From Bradyrhizobium sp. CB1650 (GTDB taxonomy: Bacteria > Pseudomonadota > Alphaproteobacteria > Rhizobiales > Xanthobacteraceae), in the NCBI RefSeq assembly GCF_029761915.1, contig NZ_CP121695.1, positions 5,051,501 to 5,115,500 on the forward strand: a stretch of 64,000 bases of DNA, written 5' to 3'. How positions within the stretch are numbered: the first letter of the stretch is position 1; the number at the start of each line of letters is the position of its first letter. The notes beneath the pieces were generated by a model. It worked only from the letters and a program-made list of their open reading frames with translations, did no database searches and was not told where the DNA came from. Positions 35,901-44,224 of this stretch are shown piece after piece. The position numbers were made by a program, and so were the translations under genes.

Positions 35901-36001
35901 CCGGCGCGTTTCGCGGCGAAGACCGCGAGCGCTGCCCACAGCCGCATCGGCGGATCGTCCCATTCGCGCGGCCGGCGCTGCGGCTCGACTGGACACCGAA
36001 A

Positions 36002-36035
36002 GAAAAAGGGCTGATCGAGGATCTCGACCAGCCCT
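36002..36035 (-). terminator. Intrinsic terminator of dctA
   Basis: On the minus strand the stem formed by 36035-36023 (AGGGCTGGTCGAG) and 36019-36007 (CTCGATCAGCCCT) has thirteen pairs with one G-U and a three-base loop, followed by TTTTCTTT. It lies 45 bases after the dctA stop. On the plus strand there is no T-run, so it serves dctA. Confidence 0.88.
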
Positions 36036-36080
36036 CCTATTTCAACATCCGACGGCGCGCCGTCAGATGCGGCTTGCAGA

Positions 36081-37415
36081 TCAGTCCGTCGTGACGGCGG
36101 TTTCCATGTCCGTCGGATCGATCTGCTGGCTCAGCCGCGCAGTGAGCTTGTCGCGATCGAGCTCGCCCTCCCACCAGGCGACGATCACGCAGGCAACACC
36201 GTTGCCGCAGAGATTGGTAAGCGCGCGGCATTCGCTCATGAACTTGTCGATGCCGAGCACGATCGCCATGCCCGGCACAAGGCGCGGGTCGACCACGGCG
36301 AGCGTCGCGGCGAGCGTGATGAAGCCTGCGCCGGTGATGCCGGAGGCGCCCTTCGAGGTCAGCATGGCCACGATCAGGATCGTCATCTGCTGGCCCAGCG
36401 TGAGATCGAAGCCGAGCGCCTGCGCGATGAACAGCGTCGCCAGCGTCATGTAGATGTTGGTGCCGTCGAGGTTGAACGAATAGCCCGTGGGCACCACGAG
36501 ACCGACCACCGACTTGGAGCAGCCGAGCCGTTCCAGCTTCTCCATCAAGGACGGCAGCGCGCTTTCCGACGACGAGGTGCCGAGCACGATCAAGAGCTCG
36601 TCCTTGATGTAGGCCAGGAACTTGAAGATCGAGAACCCGGCGAACCGCGCGATGATGCCGAGCACGATGAACACGAACAGCGCGGCGGTGGCGTAGAAGG
36701 TCGCGATCAGCCCGATCAGGTTGAGGATCGCGCCGGTGCCGAACTTGCCGATGGTGTAGGCCATCGCACCGAACGCGCCGATCGGCGCCGCGCGCATCAC
36801 GATGGAGATGACGCCGAACACGGCATGCGCGGCATCGTCGATGAAGCTGCGGATGGTATGGCCGCGCTCGCCGAGGCCCATGATGGCGAAGCCGAACAGC
36901 ACCGAGAACAGCAGCACCTGCAGGATCTCGCCTTGCGCGAAGGCGCCGACCACGGTGTCGGGGATGATGTGCAGGATGAAGTCGACGGACTTCTGCCCTT
37001 CGGCCTGCTTGGCGTAATTGGCGACCGCCTGCGCGTTGGCGGCCGCGCTGCCGAAGCCCGCACCCGGCTTGACGAGATTGCCGACGATGAGGCCGATCAG
37101 GAGCGCGAAGGTCGAGACGACCTCGAAATACACCAGCGCCTTGACGCCGATGCGTCCGACCTTCTTGGCATCTTGTATATGCGCGATACCCGAGACCACC
37201 GTGCAGAAGATGATCGGCGCTATCACCATCTTGATCAGCTTGATGAAGCCGTCGCCCATCGCCTTGATCCAGTCGTTTGTGGCCAGTGACGGCCACAGCC
37301 AACCGACGATGGCGCCGAGCACGATGGCGATCAGCACCTGGACGTAGAGAATCTTGTACCACGGCTTGGCAGCAACCGGCGCGACCGGCGCCCCCGCCAT
37401 CGTTGTCGTTGTCAT
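36081..37415 (-). CDS. dctA: C4-dicarboxylate:cation symporter DctA
   Basis: DctA imports succinate, malate and fumarate with protons or sodium; in rhizobia it feeds nodule bacteroids. The 444-residue inner-membrane protein has the DAACS family serine-rich reentrant loop [10 protein letters not shown] and the N-L-D-G-T-N-I-Y-M motif in [13 protein letters not shown]. The ATG at 37415 has GGGGGAGTGAG before it. The frame remains open upstream but that part overlaps bioY in another frame. The usual dctBD regulators are not in the window. A sigma-54 site was not recognised upstream. Confidence 0.95.
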   Translation of the reverse strand: MTTTTMAGAPVAPVAAKPWYKILYVQVLIAIVLGAIVGWLWPSLATNDWIKAMGDGFIKLIKMVIAPIIFCTVVSGIAHIQDAKKVGRIGVKALVYFEVVSTFALLIGLIVGNLVKPGAGFGSAAANAQAVANYAKQAEGQKSVDFILHIIPDTVVGAFAQGEILQVLLFSVLFGFAIMGLGERGHTIRSFIDDAAHAVFGVISIVMRAAPIGAFGAMAYTIGKFGTGAILNLIGLIATFYATAALFVFIVLGIIARFAGFSIFKFLAYIKDELLIVLGTSSSESALPSLMEKLERLGCSKSVVGLVVPTGYSFNLDGTNIYMTLATLFIAQALGFDLTLGQQMTILIVAMLTSKGASGITGAGFITLAATLAVVDPRLVPGMAIVLGIDKFMSECRALTNLCGNGVACVIVAWWEGELDRDKLTARLSQQIDPTDMETAVTTD

Positions 37416-37498
37416 TTGTCTCACTCCCCCTGGAACGCCGGGCCAGCCAAGATCAACTCGGCCGGCCCTGTCAATTGGAACTGCTCGGTATTGCCCGC

Positions 37499-38107
37499 TT
37501 ACCCGCGGCGGTCGACGATCCGGTGTGCGGCCGGCATCAAGGCGGCGCCCAGCGCATTCTTGACCAGCGACGCCGCGATGAACGGCACGATGCCGACCTG
37601 CCAGGCCTTGAACACGCCAAGACTGAGGCCGAAGGCCAGCCAGCCGAATCCGGCCGCCAGAATGACGATGTGACCGACGGCCATCGCGGCGAACAGCAGC
37701 ACGACGCTGCGATCCCAGCCGCGTTCGGCGAGATAGCCGGTCACGAAGGCTGCCGCAACGAAGCCGAACAGATATCCGGCCGTAGGGCCGACCAGCGGCG
37801 CAAGCCCGCCGACGGGACCTGCGAACACCGGCAGTCCGATCGCGCCTTCGGCGAGGTAGGCGATCATGGTTGCGCTGCCAAGGCGCCGGCCATAGGCCGC
37901 ACCGATCATCAGCACGGCAAGCGTCTGCAAGGTCATGGGCACATAGGGCAGCGGCAGGCTGACCTTCGCTGACAGCGCCATCAACGCGGTGCCGAGCGCG
38001 ACCAAGACGAACGCGCGCAGCGCACCAGCGGATTCGCCGCTTTGGACCGGCCACACGATGGCGGCGAGAGGAAAATGCGGCACGACGGCAGGCGATCTGT
38101 CAGACAA
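37499..38107 (-). CDS. bioY: Biotin transporter BioY (ECF S component)
   Basis: This is a biotin-binding membrane protein of 202 residues with about six helices. The family pattern is present: [15 protein letters not shown] near residue 55 and [10 protein letters not shown] near 110. BioY can work alone or with BioMN; no bioM or bioN lies beside it. It is on the same strand as dctA (83-base gap) and follows an aminotransferase gene after 33 bases. Biotin is the cofactor of AccB, encoded 5 kb away. Confidence 0.92.
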   Translation of the reverse strand: MSDRSPAVVPHFPLAAIVWPVQSGESAGALRAFVLVALGTALMALSAKVSLPLPYVPMTLQTLAVLMIGAAYGRRLGSATMIAYLAEGAIGLPVFAGPVGGLAPLVGPTAGYLFGFVAAAFVTGYLAERGWDRSVVLLFAAMAVGHIVILAAGFGWLAFGLSLGVFKAWQVGIVPFIAASLVKNALGAALMPAAHRIVDRRG

Positions 38108-38140
38108 GTTGAACTCCGGAAGCTCTGGAAAAACTGGCGG

Positions 38141-39328
38141 CTATTTAAGCCAGTGAGCGATCCGGTCAACCGCTTCCCGCATCTCGTCCGCCGATCTCGC
38201 ATAGGAAAAGCGAATGAACGAACGGCCGTGAATGGGATCGAAATCGATGCCCGGCGTCGCCGCGACATGGGCCTGTTCGAGCATCTGCTTGGCGAAGTCG
38301 AAACTGTCAGAGGTGAAATCCGAGACGTCGGTATAGAGGTAGAAGGCGCCGTCGGCGGGCAGGAACCTGCTCAAGCCGGCCTTGGGCAATCCATCGATCA
38401 GGATGCGGCGGTTCTCCTGATAGCCGTGCTTGATCGCATCCATCTCGGCCGTTCCGTCGAACGCGGCTTCGGCCGCGATCTGCGATAGCGCCGGCACCGA
38501 GATCGACAGGTTCTGCTGCAGTCGTTCGATCGGCCGCACCAGAATCTCCGGCACCACCATCCAGCCGACGCGCCAACCCGTCATGCAAAAATACTTCGAG
38601 AACGAGTTGATCACGAGTGCGTGCTCTGACAGCGCTGCCGCCGTCACCGCCGGAAACGCGTAGTCGAGACCGTGATAGATCTCGTCCGAGATGAAGCGGA
38701 TTCCTGCGTCTTGCGCGGCCGCGATCAGCCCCGACAGCGCCTCTCTCGACATCATCGTTCCCGTCGGATTGGCGGGGCTTCCGACCAGCACGCCCTTCAG
38801 TGGAGCCTTGCGATGGGCGGCGAGCAACGCCTCGCCGGTCAGGGCGTGGCGGGTCTCGCTCGTGGTCTCGATCAGCACCGGCTCGCAGCCGAGCGCAGTG
38901 AGGATATGCCGGTACGGCGGATAGCCCGGCACCGTCACGGCGACGCGATCGCCGGGCTCGAACATCGACAGGAAGGCCAGGATGAAGCCGCCGGACGAGC
39001 CCGTCGTCACCACGACCCGCTCGGCGCTCACCGCACAGCCATAGACGTCGCGATAATGACGCGCGATCCGATCGCGCAGCGACGGAATACCGAGCGCCGA
39101 GGTATAGTCGATCCGGCCGGCATCAAGCGCAGCATGAGCGGCCGCGATCGCGGTCCTGGGCGCGCCAGCCGAGGGCTGGCCGACCTCCATATGAATGACA
39201 TGGCCCCCGGCCGCCTCGATTCGGGCCGCCGCGGCCATGACGTCCATCACCATGAACGGGGGAACATCGCTGCGGCGGGATGGCTCGAGCCACTGCGCCA
39301 GGCGGTTCCTCAATGTCGCATCGTGCAT
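38141..39328 (-). CDS. PLP-dependent aminotransferase, class I/II fold
   Basis: This is a cytosolic aspartate-aminotransferase-fold enzyme of 395 residues. The PLP lysine is in S-F-S-K-Y-F-C-M-T-G-W-R-V-G-W (about residue 250), with the N-P-T-G-T motif near 184 and the D-E-I-Y-H-G-L motif near 213 that holds the cofactor. The C-terminal F-I-R-F-S-Y-A-R carries the substrate-carboxylate Arg. The specific amino donor is not clear. The neighbours bioY and an M48 protease do not suggest a pathway. Confidence 0.9.
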   Translation of the reverse strand: MHDATLRNRLAQWLEPSRRSDVPPFMVMDVMAAAARIEAAGGHVIHMEVGQPSAGAPRTAIAAAHAALDAGRIDYTSALGIPSLRDRIARHYRDVYGCAVSAERVVVTTGSSGGFILAFLSMFEPGDRVAVTVPGYPPYRHILTALGCEPVLIETTSETRHALTGEALLAAHRKAPLKGVLVGSPANPTGTMMSREALSGLIAAAQDAGIRFISDEIYHGLDYAFPAVTAAALSEHALVINSFSKYFCMTGWRVGWMVVPEILVRPIERLQQNLSISVPALSQIAAEAAFDGTAEMDAIKHGYQENRRILIDGLPKAGLSRFLPADGAFYLYTDVSDFTSDSFDFAKQMLEQAHVAATPGIDFDPIHGRSFIRFSYARSADEMREAVDRIAHWLK

Positions 39329-39478
39329 CGATTTCTGCTATTTCGCTGGCGGCCGGCCCGCAATCGTCCGGAAGACAGGGCGCTTGCGCCCCAGACTGGC
39401 CGCATTGTACGGCTCATAAGGGCATATCGCGTATCCGGTCCGCCGCCAATCACCAAAACCAAACACGGAACTGCGTTC

Positions 39479-39548
39479 CAAGACTGCTTGAACAAGACCG
39501 CTTGACCAAGACCGCTTGACCAAGACCGTTTGACCAAGACCGCTTGAT
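39479..39548. repeat. Five tandem copies of a 14-bp unit running into the M48 protease start codon
   Basis: The unit CAAGACCGCTTGAC repeats from 39479 to 39548 with period 14: copies at 39479, 39493, 39507, 39521 and 39535, with one or two substitutions in the first, fourth and last. Each unit contains a dyad (CAAG...CTTG). The last copy includes the first two bases of the ATG at 39547. No Shine-Dalgarno is visible, so copy number changes would alter the leader only. Confidence 0.85.
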
Positions 39549-40950
39549 GTTGCTCCAGATCGCTTTGCGCAAGAACGCCTCGGCCTTCACCGCCCTCGTC
39601 ACGGCAGCGGCCCTCGTGCTGACGCCGCTCTCGGCGGCGCGGGCACAGGCCAAGGGGCCACCCGTTCTGCGCGACACCGAGACCGAGCAGCTCTTGCGTG
39701 AATACACGCGCCCGATCCTGCGCGCGGCGGGCCTCGAGAAGCAGAACATCCAGATGGTGATCATCAACGACGCCTCGTTCAATGCGTTCGTCGCCGATGG
39801 CCGCCGCATCTTCGTCAACTACGGCGCGATCCTGCAGTCGGACACGCCGAACCAATTGATCGGGGTGCTCGCCCACGAGACCGGGCATCTGGCCGGCGGC
39901 CATCTCGCCAAGCTGCGCGAGCAGCTCGCGACCGCGCAGACCCAGATGATCATCGCCATGCTGCTCGGCGCCGGTGCGATTGCCGCCGGTGCAGGCCGCG
40001 GCAACAGCGCCGGCAACAACGGTCTCGCCAATGCCGGCGCAGCCGCGATCGCCGGCCCGCAGGAGATGATCCGCCGCACGCTTTTGTCCTACCAGCGCCA
40101 GCAGGAAGAGAACGCCGACCGCGCCGGCGTGAAGTTCCTGACCGCGACCCAGCAGTCGCCGAAGGGCATGTACGAGACCTTCAAGCGCTTCACCAGCGAG
40201 AGCCTGTTCGCCGCGCGCGGCGCCGATCCCTATCTGCAGTCGCATCCGATGCCTGCCGAGCGCGTCGCGGCTCTGCAGGAGTTCGCCCGAACCAGCCCCT
40301 ATTGGGACAAGAAGGACGATCCGGCGCTCCAGCTCCGCCACGACATGGTCCGCGCCAAGATCTCGGCCTTCATGGAGCGTCCGGAAACCGTGTATCGCCG
40401 CTATCCGCAGACGAACGACAGTCTGCCGGCGCGCTATGCCCGCGCCATCAGCACCTATCTGCACGGCGACCTTCGCAGCGCCCTCGCCCAGATCGATGCG
40501 CTGATCCAGGTCCAGCCCAACAACCCATACTTCTACGAGGTCCGCGGCCAGGCGCTGCTCGAGAGCGGCAGGCCGGCCGAGGCCATCCCCGCCCTGCGCA
40601 AGGCGGTGCAGCTTTCCAGCAACTCACCGCTCATCGAGATGTTACTTGGGCAGGCTCTGGTCGGATCCGATAATAAGGCCTACACGGACGAAGCCATTCG
40701 GATTCTCCGGGCCGCAGTTGCCCGCGAGCCCGAGGCACCGCTCGGCTACACCCAGCTTGCGATGGCCTATGGCCGGAAGGGAGACTATGCCGAGGCCGAT
40801 CTGGCGTCGGCCCAGGCCGCCTACTTGCGCGGCGACAACAAGACCGCCCGCGAGCTTGCCACGCGCGCGAAAACCCGTTTCGCCGTCGGCACACCCGGTT
40901 GGGTCAAGGCCGACGACATCGTGGCGGCGAAGCCGCCGCGCAACAATTGA
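39547..40950 (+). CDS. M48 family metalloprotease with TPR domain (BepA-like)
   Basis: This is a periplasmic zinc protease of 467 residues. A signal peptide (about 1-35, ending A-R-A-Q) is followed by an M48 domain with H-E-T-G-H-L-A-G-G-H near residue 115 and a second-ligand segment E-E-N-A-D-R-A-G. The C-terminal TPR repeats cover about residues 300-460. E. coli BepA (YfgC), of similar layout, helps assemble or clear outer-membrane proteins such as LptD; that role is inferred. The ATG is preceded by a TTG and by the 14-bp repeat array instead of a normal ribosome site. Confidence 0.9.
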   Translation: MLLQIALRKNASAFTALVTAAALVLTPLSAARAQAKGPPVLRDTETEQLLREYTRPILRAAGLEKQNIQMVIINDASFNAFVADGRRIFVNYGAILQSDTPNQLIGVLAHETGHLAGGHLAKLREQLATAQTQMIIAMLLGAGAIAAGAGRGNSAGNNGLANAGAAAIAGPQEMIRRTLLSYQRQQEENADRAGVKFLTATQQSPKGMYETFKRFTSESLFAARGADPYLQSHPMPAERVAALQEFARTSPYWDKKDDPALQLRHDMVRAKISAFMERPETVYRRYPQTNDSLPARYARAISTYLHGDLRSALAQIDALIQVQPNNPYFYEVRGQALLESGRPAEAIPALRKAVQLSSNSPLIEMLLGQALVGSDNKAYTDEAIRILRAAVAREPEAPLGYTQLAMAYGRKGDYAEADLASAQAAYLRGDNKTARELATRAKTRFAVGTPGWVKADDIVAAKPPRNN

Positions 40951-40978
40951 ACAAGCCTGACACCACAAGCCTGACACC
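40951..40978. repeat. Two tandem copies of a 14-bp unit after the M48 gene
   Basis: ACAAGCCTGACACC occurs at 40951-40964 and 40965-40978, starting directly after the M48 stop, with a degenerate continuation. The period of 14 equals that of the array before the gene, and both units contain CAAG, but the sequences otherwise differ. Confidence 0.75.
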
Positions 40979-41051
40979 ACGACGTCACGACAGCACGCTC
41001 AAGCCCGCCGGGACGTTTTTCGAAACCCGCTCTGGATAAGAGGATTTGCCA

Positions 41052-41822
41052 ATGCCTTCGCTGCGCCTGCTCGTTCCCGCGCTGTTCGCGCTCGCCATCG
41101 GTTGTGGCGTGACGGGGCCCGCTTGGGCCGACAGCTTCTCGGATGCCCAGCGCACCGACATCGAGGCGATCATCAAGAACTATCTCGTCACCCATCCGGA
41201 GGTGCTCGAAGAGGCGATGACCGAGCTCAGCAAGCGCCAGGCCGCGGCCGAAGCGCAGAAGCACGAAGCGAGCATCGCGCAGAACGCCGACGCGATCTTC
41301 AACTCGCCGCGCCAGGTCGTGCTCGGCAACAAGGACGGCGACGTCACCTTCGTCGAGTTCTTCGACTACAATTGCGGCTATTGCAAACGTGCGATGACCG
41401 ACATGCTCGACCTCATGAAGAGCGATCCGAAGCTGAAGGTCGTGCTGAAGGAATTTCCGGTCCTGAGCCAGGGTTCGGTCGAAGCGGCGCAGGTCGCGGT
41501 CGCCGTGCGCATGCAGGATCCCACCGGCAAGAAGTATCTCGACTTCCATCAGAAGCTGCTCGGCGGTCGTGGGCAGGCCGACAAGGCGCATGCGCTCGCC
41601 GCGGCCAAGGACGCCGGCCTCGACGTCGCGAAGATCGAGAAGGACATGGCCAATCCGGAAGTGCGCGCCACCATCGAGGAGAACTTCAAGCTCGCCGAGG
41701 CGATGGGCATGAACGGCACGCCGAGCTACGTGATCGGCAAGCAGATCGTCGTCGGCGCCATTGGCCTTGAGGGACTGAAGGAGAAGATCGGCGTTGCTCG
41801 CTGCGGCAAAGCGACGTGCTGA
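41052..41822 (+). CDS. DsbA family thiol-disulfide oxidoreductase (Com1-like)
   Basis: This is a periplasmic protein of 256 residues. A signal peptide ends near P-A-W-A (residue 26). A helical segment with coiled-coil character (about 30-80) precedes a thioredoxin fold with the active site C-G-Y-C in F-F-D-Y-N-C-G-Y-C-K-R. The cis-proline loop is N-G-T-P-S-Y-V-I-G. The layout matches Com1/ScsC-like proteins, which may isomerise disulfides. It lies 101 bases after the M48 protease, so both act in envelope protein quality control. It ends before a strong terminator. Confidence 0.92.
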   Translation: MPSLRLLVPALFALAIGCGVTGPAWADSFSDAQRTDIEAIIKNYLVTHPEVLEEAMTELSKRQAAAEAQKHEASIAQNADAIFNSPRQVVLGNKDGDVTFVEFFDYNCGYCKRAMTDMLDLMKSDPKLKVVLKEFPVLSQGSVEAAQVAVAVRMQDPTGKKYLDFHQKLLGGRGQADKAHALAAAKDAGLDVAKIEKDMANPEVRATIEENFKLAEAMGMNGTPSYVIGKQIVVGAIGLEGLKEKIGVARCGKATC

Positions 41823-41852
41823 TCGCACCTTCGTTCCGTTCCAAATGAAGCG

Positions 41853-41880
41853 AGGCCGGCTGAAAAAGCCGGCCTTTTCC
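41853..41880 (+). terminator. Intrinsic terminator after the DsbA-like gene
   Basis: AGGCCGGCT (41853-41861), loop GAAAA, AGCCGGCCT (41867-41875), then TTTCC. The nine-pair GC stem with a T-run lies 30 bases after the stop. Confidence 0.9.
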
Positions 41881-41972
41881 TTTGTATCCTTGCCGCGCAA
41901 TCCTGTCGCAATCGCGCCGCCCGCATTCATCTGACATTCAATAAACAAATGCCGCGGAACTTGCATAGTTCC

Positions 41973-41997
41973 GGAACAACTCAAATCTCCTTTCGTT
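41973..41997 (+). promoter_or_regulatory. EcfG-type general stress promoter for the DUF1236 gene
   Basis: GGAAC (41973-41977) and CGTT (41994-41997) are separated by exactly 16 bases. This matches the EcfG consensus of rhizobia (GGAAC-N16/17-cGTT) in full. The predicted start near 42003 gives a leader of about 40 bases to the ATG at 42044. A second GGAAC at 41956 has no matching minus-10. Confidence 0.75.
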
Positions 41998-42043
41998 GTC
42001 GGCGCGGGCAATGACGCGAAAGAAACACGTGAGGAGAAATTCA

Positions 42044-42919
42044 ATGACTAACCGTTTTATGATCTCGGTTGCCGCGCTCGCACTGATTGCCGGCACAGGA
42101 CTGGCGAACGCACAGGGCTACAAGAGCGAGAGCGGCGGCGGCGCCGGCGCGCAACAGCAACAGATGCAGCACTCGCAGCCGGGCGGCGCGGCTGAACATG
42201 GCAGCGCCACGGGCAAGGAATCCACGAGCAAAGAAAAGGGCACCGTGGGACAGGCTGGTGGCATGAAGTCCGGCGCGGAAGAGAAATCCTCGGGCGCCAT
42301 GAAGGACGAGAAGTCCGGCGCCATGAACAAGGATTCTACGGGCAAGGAGAAGGGCGGCACCGTGGGACAATCCAAGTCCGGCGCGGAGGAGAAGTCCTCG
42401 GGTGCGATGAAGGACGAGAAGTCCTCGGGCACGATGCACAAGAATCCGACGGCTGAGGAGAAGTCAGGTGCAACGAAGGGCCAGCGCACCGACGAACGCG
42501 CCCAAGGCCAGCAGGATAAGTCGAAGGGCATGAGCTCGGAGACCCAGACCAAGTCCGGCTCGGCCACGGGCGAGACCCGCCAGGGTCAGCCCGGCACCAA
42601 CGTACAGGGCCAGGCTGGTAGCTCGACCTCGACCCAGACCACAGGCCAGGCCGGCGCAGGCGCCAAGCTCTCGACCGAGCAGCGCACGCAGATCACCTCG
42701 GTGATCCACGAGCAGCGCGTCGCCCCGGTGACCAACGTGAACTTCTCGGTCTCGGTCGGTACCCGGATTCCGCGCGAGGGCATCGAGCTGCACGCCCTGC
42801 CGCCGCGGGTCGCGACGATCTACCCGGAATGGCGGACCTACAGGTACGTCCTGGTCCGCGATGAGATCATCATCATCAATCCGGACACCTACGAGATCGT
42901 GGCGGTTCTCAACGGCTAA
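42044..42919 (+). CDS. Exported DUF1236 protein with low-complexity repeats
   Basis: This exported protein of 291 residues has a clean signal peptide ([19 protein letters not shown]..., cleavage after A-N-A-Q). A long disordered middle rich in Ser, Gly, Lys, Glu and Thr follows, then a DUF1236 domain in the last about 75 residues ([15 protein letters not shown]). The middle holds a 36-residue tandem duplication (first copy from 42266, second from 42374) built on [16 protein letters not shown]. Function unknown; the hydrophilic, repetitive middle looks like desiccation-tolerance proteins. Start chosen by the GAGGAG site. An EcfG-type promoter precedes it. Confidence 0.88.
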   Translation: MTNRFMISVAALALIAGTGLANAQGYKSESGGGAGAQQQQMQHSQPGGAAEHGSATGKESTSKEKGTVGQAGGMKSGAEEKSSGAMKDEKSGAMNKDSTGKEKGGTVGQSKSGAEEKSSGAMKDEKSSGTMHKNPTAEEKSGATKGQRTDERAQGQQDKSKGMSSETQTKSGSATGETRQGQPGTNVQGQAGSSTSTQTTGQAGAGAKLSTEQRTQITSVIHEQRVAPVTNVNFSVSVGTRIPREGIELHALPPRVATIYPEWRTYRYVLVRDEIIIINPDTYEIVAVLNG

Positions 42920-42941
42920 GGCCAGATCAGGGCAACCGTCC

Positions 42942-42968
42942 GGGGCGGGCAGCAATGCCCGCCCCTCT
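42942..42968 (+). terminator. Terminator hairpin after the DUF1236 gene
   Basis: GGGGCGGGCA (42942-42951), loop GCAA, TGCCCGCCCC (42956-42965), then TCTG. The stem is very stable with a tetraloop, but the T-run is poor. Confidence 0.7.
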
Positions 42969-43144
42969 GCGTTCGGCCGGCAGCCATGCTTTGGACTGGT
43001 TAACAAGCAATTTCCGTAGTTTCCGCACAGGTTTTTGCAAGCCGGATGAGGTGCCTGAAGGCCCCTGGGAGGTCCTTCAAGGCTTCCCCTGGCGCGCTTT
43101 GTTACCTATAACCCCGCCACGCCGAAGCACCTGCCGGGATAGGA

Positions 43145-43612
43145 ATGGCCGAACCAGCAACCGACACGATCCTCGTTCTCAACGGGCCGAACCTCAACAT
43201 GCTGGGGACGCGCGAGCCCGAGAAATACGGCCATGCGACGCTGGCCGACGTCGAGAAGCTGTGCCGGGAGACGGCGGCGCAGTTCGGTCTCAAGGCCGAC
43301 TGCCGGCAGTCCAACCGCGAAGGCGAGTTGATCGACTTCATCCACGAGGCGCACGCCCGCAAGATGAAGGGCATCATCATCAATGCCGGCGGCTATTCTC
43401 ACACCTCGATCGCGCTGCACGACGCGCTGCTCGCAGTGCAGATCCCGACCGTGGAAGTGCATGTGACCAACATCCACGCCCGCGAGAGTTTTCGCCACCA
43501 TTCCTACACCGCGCGTGCGGCCTTCGCCTCGCTGTGCGGCTTCGGCGTCGAGGGCTACCGCCTCGCGATCCTCGGCCTTGCCGCCAAACTCGGGCTCAAG
43601 CCCAAAGCCTGA
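43145..43612 (+). CDS. aroQ: 3-dehydroquinate dehydratase, type II
   Basis: AroQ removes water from 3-dehydroquinate in the shikimate pathway. The 155-residue protein has the family start [15 protein letters not shown], the catalytic Tyr in E-K-Y-G, the conserved [10 protein letters not shown] substrate loop and [12 protein letters not shown] with the catalytic His. Length is normal. It is followed after 35 bases by accB, as in many alphaproteobacteria. Confidence 0.96.
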   Translation: MAEPATDTILVLNGPNLNMLGTREPEKYGHATLADVEKLCRETAAQFGLKADCRQSNREGELIDFIHEAHARKMKGIIINAGGYSHTSIALHDALLAVQIPTVEVHVTNIHARESFRHHSYTARAAFASLCGFGVEGYRLAILGLAAKLGLKPKA

Positions 43613-43647
43613 CGCCCTCATCAAACAGAACATTCGGATCAGAAATC

Positions 43648-44142
43648 ATGGCGCGCCAGCCAGACGACAAAGCAGCCGCAAAGTTTTCCAGCGAGGATTC
43701 CGCGCTCGTGCGCGAGCTCGCCTTGCTGCTCGATGAGACCAGCCTCACCGAGATCGAGATCGAGCGCGCGGGCTTCCGCCTGCGCGTCGCCCGCAACATC
43801 AGCGTCGCCGCGACCATGCCGATGCAGGTGGCGGCCGCTGCTCCCGCGATGCCTGTTGCTGCCGCGGCCGTCGCACCTGCGGCCAGTGCGCCGGACATGT
43901 CGAAACACCCGGGCGCCGTCAGCTCACCGATGGTCGGCACGGCCTATTGGGCGCCGGAGCCGGGCGCCAAGCCCTTCATCGAAGTCGGCACCAAGGTCTC
44001 GATCGGCCAGACGCTGTTGATCATCGAAGCGATGAAGACGATGAACCAGATCCCCTCGCCGCGCGCCGGTACCGTGACGCAGATCCTGGTCGAAGACGGC
44101 CAGCCGGTCGAGTACGGCGAGCCGCTGGTGATCATTGAATAA
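43648..44142 (+). CDS. accB: Biotin carboxyl carrier protein of acetyl-CoA carboxylase
   Basis: AccB carries carboxybiotin between AccC and AccAD in fatty-acid synthesis. It has 164 residues: a helical N-terminal region, an Ala/Pro-rich linker (about 60-90) and a biotinyl domain with the modified lysine in I-E-A-M-K-T-M-N. The ATG at 43648 opens with M-A-R-Q-P-D-D-K. The open frame extends far upstream, across aroQ, but that part is a shadow. It is followed by accC after an 82-base spacer holding a palindromic repeat. Confidence 0.96.
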   Translation: MARQPDDKAAAKFSSEDSALVRELALLLDETSLTEIEIERAGFRLRVARNISVAATMPMQVAAAAPAMPVAAAAVAPAASAPDMSKHPGAVSSPMVGTAYWAPEPGAKPFIEVGTKVSIGQTLLIIEAMKTMNQIPSPRAGTVTQILVEDGQPVEYGEPLVIIE

Positions 44143-44213
44143 GCGAGTGGCCAATGGCGAGTGGCGAATGGTTGCTGTCCTACCATTCGCAATTCGCTAC
44201 TCGCTATTCGCCC
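44143..44213. repeat. Imperfect palindromic repeat element between accB and accC
   Basis: The left arm consists of GCGAGTGG/GCGAATGG-type octamers (44143-44171). The 11-base centre is 44172-44182, and the right arm is made of the complementary octamers (CCATTCGC, AATTCGCT, ACTCGCTATTCGCC, 44183-44213). GCGAATGG (44164-44171) and CCATTCGC (44183-44190) pair perfectly; the outer parts pair imperfectly. This looks like an interspersed REP-type element; in an mRNA it would fold between the two reading frames. Confidence 0.6.
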
Positions 44214-44224
44214 GCTGAGGCGCC

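Noticed and set aside
31435..35996. Two long minus-strand ORFs opposite rne and the DadA-like gene
   Set aside because: Both are shadows; the Gly/Val/Met runs mirror the His/Asp-rich stretch of RNase E.
39479..40978. Tandem 14-bp repeats as a CRISPR array
   Set aside because: Copies are head to tail without unique spacers, and no cas genes are present.
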